Both the position numbers and the translations under genes were made by a program. DNA of 64,000 nt, from NCBI GenBank assembly GCA_037127255.1, contig JBANSL010000004.1, forward strand, positions 55,902,318-55,966,317, in the 5' to 3' direction. Numbering within the stretch: the first letter of the stretch is position 1; each line of letters starts with the position of its first letter. The notes beneath the pieces are model-generated. The model saw nothing but the letters and a program-made list of their open reading frames with translations, was not told where the DNA came from and ran no database searches. Positions 43,508 through 54,558 of the stretch are shown in pieces. The DNA is from Persicaria tinctoria. Lineage: Eukaryota > Streptophyta > Magnoliopsida > Caryophyllales > Polygonaceae.

Positions 43508-45772
43508 CAGACAATAGTTCTTAGCAAGGAGTGCAGCGCTTTGATCCAAAACAAGCTACCACGTAAGCTCGAGGATCCAGGTAGTTTCTGTGTCCCTATT
43601 AACTTTGGCAATCAACATGATTATAATGCTCTTTGTGATTTGGGAGCTAGTGTAAGCTTGCTTCCTCTCTCAATTTGCAATAAGCTTGATCTAGGAGAGC
43701 TTAGGCCAGTGAGGATGCAACTATTCATGGCTAACAGGTCTATTGCCCACCCAGCTGGTATTTTAGAGGATATCCCTATTAGGGTGGGAAAATGTTTTGT
43801 GCCAGTAGACTTTGTAGTGTTAGATATGGATGCGAATATGTCTGTCCCTATTATTCTTGGAAGGCCTTTCTTGGCCACTGCAGGTACTCTGATAGATGTA
43901 AGAAAGGGGACTCTCTCCTTCGACATTGGGGATGAGAAAATAGAATTTAACCTTCCTAAAGCTATGAAAACCCCTTCTTTTGAGAATTATTATTTCAGGG
44001 AAGATGTGATGGAAAGGACAACCCAGGAGCAAATGATGTCTATTGTCATTAGGGACCCCTTGGAGCTTTGCTTGACTACTAGTGTGATGACGAGGGGAGA
44101 ATGTCCACCACTTGCTGAAGTTGTTGCTGATTTGGAGTTGTCGCCGGAAGCTCCTACCTTCCCTAAGTCCAGGGTCGAACTTCTAACCACGGATGATGTT
44201 CCTGAAGCGCCTAAGCTAGAGATGAAGCCACTCCCATCTTCTTTGAGGTATGAATTCCTTGGACCCAACTCTACATGGCCTGTGATTGTGAATGCTAATT
44301 TGAGTGATGATCAAGTTGAGAAGCTTTTAATTGTCATTCGAAAACATAAAAAGGCCATAGGGTATTCAATAGATGATTTGAAAGGGATTTCACCTTCTTT
44401 GTGCATGCATCGTATTTTCATGGAAGATGACCACAAACCCACCATAGAACACCAAAGGAGACTTAACCCGAACATGAAAGAGGTAGTGAAAAAAAAAGTC
44501 CTGAAATTGTTAGATGCAGGGATTATTTTTCCTATTTCCGATAGTAAGTGGGTAAGTCCGGTTCACGTTGTGCCTAAGAAGGGTGGGTTAACGGTTGTAA
44601 GAAATGAAAATAATGAATTAATTCCCACTAGAACGGTCACCGGGTGGAGAATGTGCATAGACTATAGAAAGTTGAACACCGCCACTAGGAAAGACCACTT
44701 CCCTCTTCCATTTATTGATCAAGTGCTAGAAAGGTTGGCTAAGCATTCATACTTTTGTTATCTAGATGGGTATAGTGGGTTTTGGCAAATTTCTATTCAT
44801 CCCGATGATCAGGAAAAAACTACATTCACTTGCCCTTATGGCACCTTTGCATATAGAAGGATGCCTTTTGGCTTATGTAATGCTCCTGCAACTTTTCAAC
44901 GATGCATGATGGCCATATTTTCTGATATGATTGAGGAGATTGTGGAGGTGTTTATGGACGATTTCTCCATCTATGGCACTACTTTTGATGTTTGTTTGTC
45001 TAATCTTGAAAGGGTTTTAATGAGATGTGAAGAGACTAATCTTGTCCTGAATTGGGAAAAATGTCATTTCATGGTTAATGAAGGAATTGTGCTAGGACAT
45101 TTAGTCTCTAATAGAGGAATTGAGGTGGATAAAGCTAAAATTGAGATAATTGAGAAAATGCCACCTCCTACCTCTATAAAAGAGATTAGAAGTTTTCTAG
45201 GACATGCCGGTTTTTATAGAAGATTCATCAAGGATTTTTCTAAAATCACCAAGCCTTTGACTAACCTGTTGCTGAAGGATGTAGCCTTCGAATTTTCCAC
45301 AGATTGTCTTGAGTCTTTTTGCAGGCTAAAACAAGCATTAGTGTCAGCCCCCATCATGCAATCACCGGATTGGGATCTCCCTTTCGAAATTATGTGTGAT
45401 GCAAGTGATTTTGCCGTGGGTGCTGTACTTGGGCAAAGAAGGGACAAGAAGCTTCATGCTATTTACTATGCTAGCAAGACACTTGATGAGGCTCAGATGA
45501 ACTACACCACAACGGAAAAGGAGTTGCTTGCAGTGGTGTTTGCCTTTGAGAAGTTTCGGTCGTACCTTGTGGGTTCTAAGGTAATTGTATTTACTGACCA
45601 TGCTGTTGTGCGATACTTGATGCAGAAAAAGGATGCGAAACCACGCCTCATCCGATGGATTCTGTTGCTACAAGAGTTTGACTTGGAAATTAGGGACAAG
45701 AAAGGGGCTGAGAATGTTGTTGTTGATCACCTTTCTAGGCTTCCTCCCGAGCAGATTGAGAAGGGAAAATAA
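43508..45772 (+). CDS. pol: Athila-type protease, reverse transcriptase and RNase H
   Basis: Same frame as gag; a Met is available at 43541. The protease has LCDLGAS (Asp near residue 33) and IILGRPFLATAG. RT runs about residues 330-540, with YRKLNTATRKDHFPLPFIDQ, YFCYLDGYSGFWQI (motif A) and VFMDDFSIYG (FMDD near residue 472-474). RNase H starts FEIMCDASDFAVGAVL (Asp near 620), continues TTTEKELLAVVFA and VFTDHAVVRYL, and ends VVDHLSRLPPEQ. All catalytic motifs appear intact. The ORF ends at TAA 45770 just before integrase, which relatives encode in the same polyprotein. Confidence 0.92.
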   Translation, partial: QTIVLSKECSALIQNKLPRKLEDPGSFCVPINFGNQHDYNALCDLGASVSLLPLSICNKLDLGELRPVRMQLFMANRSIAHPAGILEDIPIRVGKCFVPVDFVVLDMDANMSVPIILGRPFLATAGTLIDVRKGTLSFDIGDEKIEFNLPKAMKTPSFENYYFREDVMERTTQEQMMSIVIRDPLELCLTTSVMTRGECPPLAEVVADLELSPEAPTFPKSRVELLTTDDVPEAPKLEMKPLPSSLRYEFLGPNSTWPVIVNANLSDDQVEKLLIVIRKHKKAIGYSIDDLKGISPSLCMHRIFMEDDHKPTIEHQRRLNPNMKEVVKKKVLKLLDAGIIFPISDSKWVSPVHVVPKKGGLTVVRNENNELIPTRTVTGWRMCIDYRKLNTATRKDHFPLPFIDQVLERLAKHSYFCYLDGYSGFWQISIHPDDQEKTTFTCPYGTFAYRRMPFGLCNAPATFQRCMMAIFSDMIEEIVEVFMDDFSIYGTTFDVCLSNLERVLMRCEETNLVLNWEKCHFMVNEGIVLGHLVSNRGIEVDKAKIEIIEKMPPPTSIKEIRSFLGHAGFYRRFIKDFSKITKPLTNLLLKDVAFEFSTDCLESFCRLKQALVSAPIMQSPDWDLPFEIMCDASDFAVGAVLGQRRDKKLHAIYYASKTLDEAQMNYTTTEKELLAVVFAFEKFRSYLVGSKVIVFTDHAVVRYLMQKKDAKPRLIRWILLLQEFDLEIRDKKGAENVVVDHLSRLPPEQIEKGK

Positions 45773-47170
45773 GGATTGCATGTTGACGATTCTTTCCCAG
45801 ATGACCACTTGTTCCAAGCCACAACCTCTGCCATCTCTCATGTCACCGAAGAGCTCCTAAACTTCTCCATTGAGGGGCTTCCTTGGTATGCTGATTTTGT
45901 GAACTACTTGGCTTGCAAAGAGTTGCCACCTGGACTGTCATTCCACCAGAAGAAGAAATTCCTTCATGATGTTCAACAATATTATTGGGATGAACCGCTG
46001 CTCTTCAAGCTAGGCAATGATGGGATTTATAGACGGTGTGTCCCGGATGATGAGATTGAAGGTGTGATTAAGCATTGTCATAACTTGCCTGCTGGAGGAC
46101 ATGCTAAAGCTTTCAAAACTACCGCCAAGATCTTCCAATCCGGTTTCTTTTGGCCCACCATGTTTAAGGATGTGCAGAGGTATGTAACTTCTTGAGATGA
46201 ATGTCAACGTTCAGGGAACATATCTTGGAGGAATGAAATGCCACTCACCAAATTCCAAGAGGTGGAACTTTTTGATATGTGGGGGATCGATTTCATGGGT
46301 CCTTTTCCGAGTTCTGGGGTCTACAAGTACATCTTGGTCGCTGTAGATTATGTGTCGAAGTGGGTGGAAGCAATCGCCACACCTACTAACGACTCTAAAG
46401 TGGTAGCAAAGTTCTTAAAGTCTACCATCTTTCCAAGGTTTGGGGTTCCGCGAGTGCTTATTAGTGATGGAGGATCACACTTTATTGAGCGGAAGTTTGA
46501 AGCACTTTTGAAGAAGTATGGGGTGAACCACCGAATTGCTACTCCATATCACCCCCAAACAAGTGGTCAAGTCGAGGTCTCCAATAGAGAAATCAAGAGT
46601 ATTTTGGAGAAAACTGTTTCTCGAACAAGGAAAGATTGGGCACAGAAGCTTGATGATGCTTTGTGGGCATATAGGACGGCATACAAGACTCCATTAGGCA
46701 CTACACCATACCGGCTTGTATATGGGAAATCTTGTCATTTACCGGTTGAGTTGGAGCATAAAGCATTTTGGGCTATCAAGGCGCTGAATTATGACTTGAA
46801 AGAAGCCGGTGAGAAGAGAATGTTACAACTTCATGAGCTGGAGGAGTTGAGACTTGAGGCATATGAGAATGCCCGGATTTACAAGGAGAGAACAAAGCGA
46901 TGGCATGACAAGAGAATTGTCCCTAAAGATTTTTTTGAAGGTGATTTGGTTTTGCTCTACAATTCTCGCCTAAAGCTATTTTCGGGTAAGTTGAAGTCTC
47001 GATGGAGCGGTCCTTTTGAAGTCCGAAAAGTTCATCCTCACGGTGCAATTACAATTTGGAATGAAAAGTGGGGTGAATTCAAGGTGAATGGACATCGTTT
47101 GAAGAGGTACTATAGTGGAAACCCGATTGAGAAGGTGAGTCCTACTCACCTCAAGGATCCAAGTGTTTAG
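45773..47170 (+). pseudogene. Athila-type integrase, interrupted by a stop
   Basis: Continues pol in the same frame after TAA 45770. The HHCC zinc-binding region is visible (IKHCHNLPAGGHAKAFKTTA ... SGFFWPTMFKD). A TGA at 46193 replaces the expected first Cys of the CxxC pair (T-stop-DECQRSG). The catalytic core follows from 46238: [11 protein letters not shown] (first Asp), [10 protein letters not shown] (second Asp) and [14 protein letters not shown] (Glu). The C-terminal [14 protein letters not shown] domain and the end HLKDPSV with stop at 47168 are intact. The enzyme would insert the DNA copy; this copy could work only by stop-codon suppression. Confidence 0.9.
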
Positions 47171-48410
47171 GAAGAAATGGAAGTCCGGCTCAAGACACTA
47201 AAGAAGCGCTTCTCGGGAGGCAACCCGAGGTAAGTTTTCTTTTCATGCTTAATGTTTAATAGAAAAAAAAAAAGGGGGAAAAAGGCACCTAAGCTGAGCA
47301 ATATCAGCGAACAGGTGAGCGGGCGTGCACTTTAAGTGCGCGCCCGCGTGGTCTTTCCCTCTAAAAAAAAAAAAATTAAATTAAAACAAAAGTGGCGTTA
47401 ACAGCTTCTCCGTCATTCACACACACACATTCACAAGCCTTCACCTTGAACCCCTCACACCCACAGACACCAGGAGCGCCTCTCCTCCCTTGCGCCGAGC
47501 CTACCACTGGCGCCCCACCGCCGGCCGGCCACCTCTGCACCGCCACGCCGCCGGCCCACCGCCAACGCCAGCGCCTCACGACACGCAACAGCCTGCAGCG
47601 CTGCAGCCCGCCTCTCCTTACCCGCCCTTGCTTTAATCCCCAATTTTTCCCTTTAATCTTGAAGATATTGGTACGTTTCATCACCTCTTATCTCTTTTAC
47701 TTCAAGTTTCTTTATCAATTGATAATTTTGTTGGTTGATTTAGAGATTTTGAAATTCTAGGGTTTAAGTTGATGGACTTGATTTGGGAATTCTTGAGTTG
47801 TGTAAATTGGGGGTGCCCTTGCATAACATTGTGTCAAGTTGATGATTATTGATGCTCACTAAATGTGGATGATGGGTTGGTTATGATCTATGAAGTGAAA
47901 TTGATTTTTTTTGGGGAATTTTTGTGTATGTTCTCATGGGAGATATGCATAATTCCTAAATAATTTATTCTATTTGGTTGATTGCTTGGCTTTGTGGTGG
48001 TGATAGCCCTTTTGAAATTTTTGCAAGTGAAGCTTGAAACTTTGATATTTATAACTTGTTTCAAATTTCAAGTATGGGGTTATTTGGGGTTGAATTCATG
48101 ATGGTATTTGAATTGAGCATATTGCTTTTGGTTGTGTGATGAGTTGTGATGAGATGTGTTGGTTTTCTATGCGATGTCTACGAGTTTTGCATATTTGTGA
48201 GATTTTGATAAACTTGTAGACTTGGTGAAGTTCTAAGTATGGGGTGGTTGTGATGGAGGCTTGTGTTAGTTTTTGGAAGATTTCTTACTTGCTATGTGTG
48301 TTGGTTGGATTTGAAGGTTCTTGGAATTCACAATTAACTCTTGTGCTTGCTTGTGTTCGTTCTTTGTTCTTTTGTGGGTTTGTGGTTTCATTGTGCGAGG
48401 TAGAGCTACT
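47171..48410 (+). promoter_or_regulatory. Leader region of the third ORF, with hairpin and possible intron
   Basis: At 47319-47347 GCGGGCGTGCAC-TTTAA-GTGCGCGCCCGC forms a near-perfect 12-bp stem made of the LTR's CGGGCGTGCA word. An A-rich stretch and then a C/CT-rich, GC-rich 250 bp follow, looking like a plant 5' UTR and ending gaagatattg|gtacgt at 47670/47671. AT-rich, T-rich sequence then runs to tgcgag|g at 48399, just before ATG 48411. This has the form of a leader exon plus a 729-bp intron. Splicing is inferred from base composition and GT-AG ends only. Confidence 0.45.
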
Positions 48411-49703
48411 ATGGCTAAAGGTAGTGCATCCCGAAAGCGGCGGATAACTCAAAGTATGGACAAGGTAGTATGTGAAGGAGGTCAGCAGGATCTCTTTACA
48501 AACTTCATGGCTCGGACTCATCTTAGTACTCGATGGCCTAGTGTAGTTTCTCTATCCAAATTGGATCTAAAAGATGAGACCATGAAACTGTGCTCGAGGA
48601 TTGGTGCTACATCTTTGTTCCATTTTAAGTGGCATTCTTATCCGGCCATCACTTCTGAGTTTCTGAGCTCTTACAAATTTGAGAGAGGTGCTGATGAAGG
48701 TTCAGGGACGCTTACATTCCGGATAGGGAACCAAGCTCGGGAAATGACTGTAGCAGAACTCAATGAGTCACTTGGTTTTCCGGCTCATAAAAGGAGAGAA
48801 ACGCTCTCCAGTGAGACCCATAATGCCTTCTGGTACAGGCTCACGGGTTATTGGCCTTTTCGATCGCAGAATGCAACCGCTAGCTCTATAGTTCATCCTT
48901 GCTTCCGAATCTTCCATCGCATCATGGCAAATACTGTCTTTGCTCGGGATGAACCTTCTAAGGTGAACAAGGGAGAGCTTGAGATGCTCTATGCCTTAGC
49001 CTATGATCGTCCTTTTGACCTTGGCTATGAGTTAGCTCGCAAGCTAGAGGGAGTAGCTGAAAGCACATCTGGTGTAATTTGCATTGGAGGAATGATCACC
49101 CCGCTAGCACATCATTTTGGGGTTGACTTGGAGAGGTACACACCCATTGAGACGGAAAGAAAGGTTGATGAGAAGCATCTCCTAACTGGTCACACTCTTA
49201 AGAAGGAGCGAGGAATCTTTTGCTATTATCTCTCTCATATCTCCGCCACTCGCCCGCTCTCTGATTCACCGTATATGAGCACAGATGTGGAAGCCAACTG
49301 GTATGAGGCTTGGATTGGTGCTCCTCGTCCGCTACTCCCCATTGCTGAGAATGTGGAAGAGGATGAGACTCTTCCCGATGCGTCGCCTACCCATAACTAT
49401 GAACAGGGGGACTCTTCTGGCGGAGCCTATTCTACTGATGACAGAGCTTACTTTCAGAGCCAGTTTGACAGTTTGTCATCTCAGCTATCTGCCCTCTCTA
49501 CTCAACAATATGCTCTGCAAACTCAGATTGCATAGCACATCTCTAGTGCGTCTCAACGCTTCTCATCTTGGGATACTCAGCAGCAACAAGATCGTCTACA
49601 GCTCCAGCAGATTATGGTGATGTCCCAGCGCAACTATTATCATCTCCATGGACATCATTTCGATCCTTGCGCCCCGTACCCTCCACCACCACCTCCGCAG
49701 TAG
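48411..49703 (+). pseudogene. Athila third ORF (putative plant transposon protein type)
   Basis: ATG 48411 (ATGGCTAAAGG) is preferred over the upstream in-frame ATG 48321, which lies in the intron-like leader. The protein starts MAKGSASRKRRITQSMDK, a basic, NLS-like N-terminus. It has the conserved body of the Athila ORF1 / plant transposon protein family: LTFRIGNQAREMTVAELNES, NKGELEMLYAL, GVICIGGMITPLAHHFGVDL. An in-frame TAG at 49533 (CAG expected) cuts it at 374 residues. The frame then stays open to 49703, with Gln-rich and Pro-rich ends (PYPPPPPPQ). The function of this family is not established; it is sometimes compared with an envelope position by location only. Confidence 0.75.
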
Positions 49704-49744
49704 TAGTGTCTTTGTGAGTACCTTCTCATCTTTTATTTATTTTC

Positions 49745-49783
49745 TACATTGGGGATAATGTAGGGGTTAAGTGTGGGGTGGGA
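49745..49783 (+). promoter_or_regulatory. Internal hairpin plus GGGG motif (second polypurine-like site)
   Basis: TACATT-GGGGAT-AATGTA is a 6-bp stem, followed by GGGGTTAAGTGTGGGGTGGG. It has the same design as the motif at the 3' LTR border. Confidence 0.6.
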
Positions 49784-51164
49784 TGTTACTCTTGTATGTC
49801 TGCATTTGTCATTAGTGTCTTGAGTCTTTCTTTTGGCTTTCTGATGTATTTTGGTAGTCTAGGTTGATGACAGGTGTCCCCTGAACATGTTATGTAGGCT
49901 ACAATGATGGGATAATTGTCTAAGATGCTAATATTCGCCTTAATCTGTATGTGTCATGTCTTGAGACAAACTGCCTAGCATGAAGTTCTTGAATGAGTTT
50001 GCATGATTAAGTCCCTAGACAATTACCTTCTGAGATTCTGAGCCTTATGGAAAAATCTTGATGAATCCTTTCATTTCCTATATATTGTGTGACACTCACT
50101 TTGTGCTTGATCTCTAGAACTTGCTTTAGACTCTTTATTGAGGCCGTATTACTTGATCTGTGCACATAGCTTAAAGATGATTGAGGCAACACTTTTTGTT
50201 AACCATATCTCTCAATGCCTATCCTTGTATATGGTCCTATGCTTGAAGCAAATTTGAGATTTATTAGCCTATTCATTTGATAAACTCCACAAAATCTTCA
50301 TAGTCAATTATTAGCCTTTGACCCATCCGGGAATTAGGAAATAATGTTGCTTATTTTTATGAGTGGAGATGCTTTGAGTGTCTGGTAATGTTTGGTTTGG
50401 CATGCGCTATGAGATCTTGAGACCTGGGGAGGATAAAATTCACCCAGGGGCAAAAGTCAAGAAAAAGAAAAAGAAAAAAAATACGGTTAGTAACCGATCC
50501 TCCTTGTGGAGAATAAAATTCACACAAGGAGGAAGATATGCATGTAAGGAGGCTGAGACACTTAGTAACCGGGTGCATTCATCACAAATGTTTGTATTCG
50601 CGCAAAACGGTGTTGAAGCTAGAGAAAAGAAAAGAAAGGGAGATCGAATGTGGTTCACAAAAGTTGAGAATGAAAACATTATTGTGATGGAGTTGTATGG
50701 TGGTTTGGTATGAGTTTCTGTGAAGTGGTTGTTTTTCTGGTTGGTTCCTAACCCTTTTTCCCGGATTTTAGCACCACAAGCTCAAAATTTTCCATACCTT
50801 GTCATTTTTCCACCTTGGCCCCATCACAGCTTTATAGAAGGCCCTCATGATTTCTGTTATGTGCATGATCCTCAACGGTGGAGATTTAGAACGCTATTGC
50901 AAGCATATGATAGATTAAGCGAAATGGTTGAGACCGAGCGTAATGTTAAACCTTAAACACATTTGAGTGAGTGTGTCATTAAGAGAAAAAAAATCCTTGT
51001 GAGGTTTAGGGGCTTTTGATTGCTGTGTATTAATGATAATGAGCAAACATGTGATGATGGCAATGGTCTTAAGCTTCTGATGACAAAATATCATTTCAAA
51101 AAGGGGCTTGAATAAGTTGAGACAATGATCCTATCTTACACTTGTGGTTTATTACTTAGTGAGT

Positions 51165-51203
51165 CTTGCTTGGGGACAAGCAAGGTTCAAGTATGGGGTA
51201 TTT
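51165..51203 (+). promoter_or_regulatory. Polypurine tract with hairpin, before the 3' LTR
   Basis: CTTGCTTG-GGGA-CAAGCAAG is a perfect 8-bp stem. GTTCAAGTATGGGGTATTT then leads into the LTR at 51204. Plus-strand priming position. Confidence 0.75.
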
Positions 51204-52780
51204 TGATGTCATTATAGTTTACATTATTTAGGACATGCATTTAGCATAGGTTTGTGTCTTTTCTCATGTGATTTATGTGTTATTAGATGTTTTTCGTTTA
51301 GTTTCTAGGATAGAGATCTACTGTCTTTATGGTGGTGTTTTCAGGAGTTTTCGGGAGCTAAGCGGAGATTGCTAGAGGACATGTGAGATGGGTACAGAAG
51401 CTAAGAAGAGCTGAGCGGAAATCATATAGGATGAACGAGGAGAAAAGGCGAAGAAGCAAAAGCATAAGGAGCAAGGCGGTCGTACATCATGGGCTTCACG
51501 GCAGAACAGAAGTGCACGGGCGTGCACATTGGCCGCACGGGCGTGCACATTGGCCACACGGGCGTGCAGAATCTCGACCAGAGAAGAAAGCCATCAGAGG
51601 ATGGGTGCGCGGGCGTGCACCATAGGCGCGCGGGCGTGCACCTTGTCTGCGCGGGCGTGCACTGTTCAGTTCGGACCAGAAAGTGCGTTTTTGGACCCGG
51701 TTTCTTTTGACATTAGTTTATTATTATTTTAGGGGTTTTATAATATTATATTAGCGGATGTCCCGGACTATATAAGGGGGTGGAAACATTTCTTTAGGGT
51801 TGTCTCGGAACCCTCGTTGGAACGCTCTCTTTGGAAGACCTTTTGTTGAGTAAGATTTGGAGAATTTTAGACAGATTTGTTTGGAGATTGCCTTGTTTCA
51901 ATTCAAGATTGGTATTTCCCCTTTAGTCTTTGTTTTTCTATCTATTTCCATGTTTCAATTTAGTTATTTGATGATGAATTCTTCCATGCTTGGCTAAATT
52001 CTCCGTTCTAGGGTTAGGGTGAACCCGACAATGTCGCAATTTGTTTGATTTCGATGGTTGCTTGAACTTTATCTGAATTCTATGAATTGATTTGATCCTA
52101 GTTGCTTTACCTAATTGATGTCAATCGATTAGAATCCTTTTTAGATTCGAGATGCTACCGCTGAGAATTGAAATTGGATATTTGGATGGACTTCATGAAC
52201 CCGAAAGGGGAATTGTGTCTATTAGAACCCTAGGATTGAACTCGAGGAATCAAAAATTGTTATTGTGACATTTAAACGATTGTTGAGGACTCTTGAGGAT
52301 TAATAAATTATCGTAGATTCTTAGGTTTGAATCGGTTAGGCGGAGCGCGACAGCGAAAGTTTAATTGATTTTCTCCTAAGGTCTATAAAGAACTTAAAGG
52401 GTCTAGATTTTGTTAATTTAGACACAATCACTACAACATGCGACAGCTGAGTAGTGATGGCTTTAGATAATTTACCTTCAATTTGACTTATTAAGAAGAT
52501 GAAGTTCGAGTGAACATCGGGTTGAATTCTTTGTGGCATTGTCGTCGGAATCCTTAACCCTGGAATCATTTCTCATACACATTTTATTCATAATCTTTGC
52601 TTGTTTTTCTAGGTTTAGTTGAAAACCAAATCTCTCTTTATTGGCTTAGCTTATTAGTTCAAGATAACAATTGGTACATATACAATCCCCGTGATCGATA
52701 TCCGTATACTGCAATTGATCTCGTATTCTTGCGAGGTTGGTTCAGGCTACACTATTCTTGTGTTGGTTTAGACCACATCA
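51204..52780 (+). repeat. 3' LTR of the Athila-type element
   Basis: 1,577 bp, about 16 substitutions and no indels against the 5' LTR by eye, followed by TSD GTAAA. Confidence 0.97.
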
Positions 52781-52785
52781 GTAAA

Positions 52786-53095
52786 CACAAACCATAAAGA
52801 GGCTAATGAGAAGCCAAAAGACATTATAAACACTGTCGCCACTATGGAAAAAAAAAAAGGTAATAGACACTATAATCAAAGGTATACTGATTTTTCCATA
52901 GACACTGTAATCAAACGTATACTAATTTTGTAAATGTTATTTGATTCGTGGTGACAGTTCTCCTATAATATATGAATGGGTAAGAAGGTCATAGACGTTG
53001 TAAGCAAAATAAAAATAGGTTCATATACACTGTCACCAAATGAAAACTATAGCACAATTGAATAACAACAAAAGATAATAAAGTATACGATCAAA
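52786..53095 (+). repeat. Satellite-like array, right of the Athila insertion
   Basis: 'cacaaaccataaagaggctaatgagaagcc' joins 'taggacaaggtaaa' on the left of the Athila element, so the array was continuous before insertion. Repeat words fade out by about 53095. Confidence 0.8.
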
Positions 53096-54558
53096 GTTGT
53101 TGGAACCTTGTGATCTTAGACTTGCACCTGGGCAAAATATATAATTCAACTAAGGATGAAAGAGAAAAGATAATGGAGTTCAATTACAAGCCCAAAATGG
53201 ACAGCAAATTCAGTTGGGGAAGAAGCGTCCATGGTGGCTACGCCACTGCTTGTCATTGGCTCATTAGCAAGGGCCCATTGCAGTCGCCAGAAAGCACCAG
53301 CAGCTCCCAATTCATGTGGGGAAGAACCTGGAAAAATCGGGCTCTGTACATACTTTCTTATCCGATCTGGCCTCGGAGGTGCGGGCTTCTATCTTCGACG
53401 GTAGCGACGACTGAAATCGAACTTTTGGTTCGACAAATCTGAATCTTCTAGTGAATCCAACCAGAGCTATTCGACCGCGATCTCCGGTTCAACAAATCAT
53501 CGGTCCTCCTAACCATGTCGTGCGCTGCCACCAAATCCACCGCGCGCGATCGCTAGTGCAACCATGATATTCAGCGCGACGTCGGTCAAGAACAAGCACG
53601 CGACACCGTCTAGGGAATCCATTGCGCTCTGACGATTTCGCTTCGATTCTCCGTCCTTCCGGGACGCCGAAAATGGAGATGGAGAGAAGTGGAGAGAGAG
53701 ATGGGAGTCGGCTGAATATCTAGCGGATCTGGGATGAAGAAAGGATTTGGGGAAAATAGAAGGAGGATTAATAGGCAGGGGTAGTGTTGGTATTATGAAA
53801 ATATAATAAACTTTTACTATCAATGCTTCAATCTTAGGACATTTATTATTTGGTCCAAAGACCTTCAGCCTTTGAACCAAATTACTTCTATCATCAATTA
53901 GTTTTATGATAAAATTTCACTAGTTTTGTGTGTTTGTCTTGATTAACTCAATGTGTACTTGATTGAATGTAATGACCTTCGTATTATATGACCCACTATA
54001 ATTTAAGTATTAGAAGGGCGAATGGACGGAATAGGAGATCGAACTTGTGACGTCGTTATCTTTACCAATTAAACTCGAACAAGAGACTCCATCAAATAAA
54101 TGTGGACAATTGACACGTAGTGTAGGTACCTAGATCCAAATATACGGAGCTACCGACTACGTATATAGCCCGTACCCGAATCTCTTATTTGCAGATGCCG
54201 GTCCTTTTCATCATCAATAATTCAATTAACTAGTTAGGCAAAAAAAAAAAAAAAAAGTTTCGACAACGCAAACTGATTGAAATACAAAGATTTTCATTCA
54301 ATAAAACACCATATGTATATAACGCATTTAATACCCACAACGTACCATTTACCCCGAAACTTGTACATTACATCATGTCCATGTCCATCCCTAATTCATC
54401 ACTTGCCCACACTATTTTACCAAAATCAAAATTAAACATATTTAAATTATTTTACAGACTGAATCTTTAATTAATTTAGACCGTACGTAGTATTAATTAT
54501 ATGAACGTTCTAATTTCATTCCACTTTAAACAAAAATAAAAAAGTCCAAAATGACAAA
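53096..54558. other. No supported gene; GC-rich leader-like stretch and PMEI 3' flank
   Basis: 53100-53480 has an open frame of 110 codons with no recognised domain. On the minus strand 53890-53510 has a CT-rich leader-like stretch followed by MDSLDGVACLFLTDVALNIM and a short Gly-rich end, unrecognised, possibly a gene fragment. 53880-54558 is AT-rich and should include the PMEI 3' UTR and terminator. Confidence 0.4.

Larger units (their letters stand above)
49704..51203 (+). other. Non-coding 3' spacer of the Athila-type element
   Basis: 1.5 kb without a supported ORF. It has a hairpin/GGGG motif at its start and another at its end, and a pair of related segments near 50420-50550 ('ggataaaattcaccca' and 'gaataaaattcacaca'). 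Long 3' spacers are usual in Athila relatives. Confidence 0.7.
39925..52780 (+). mobile_element. Full-length Athila-type Ty3/gypsy retrotransposon
   Basis: 12,856 bp with LTRs of exactly 1,577 bp, TG...CA ends, and TSD GTAAA (39920-39924, 52781-52785). Order: 5' LTR, tRNA-Asp primer site, gag, protease, RT, RNase H, integrase, long leader, third ORF, spacer, polypurine tract, 3' LTR. About 16 LTR differences (1%) by eye suggest recent insertion. gag through integrase lie in one frame, interrupted by three stops and no frameshift; ORF3 has one stop. It sits inside the satellite array. Confidence 0.97.

Noticed and set aside
47392..47760. Pro-rich 122-residue ORF before Athila ORF3
   Set aside because: Composition fits a plant leader, and the frame runs through a good intron donor. 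No domain.
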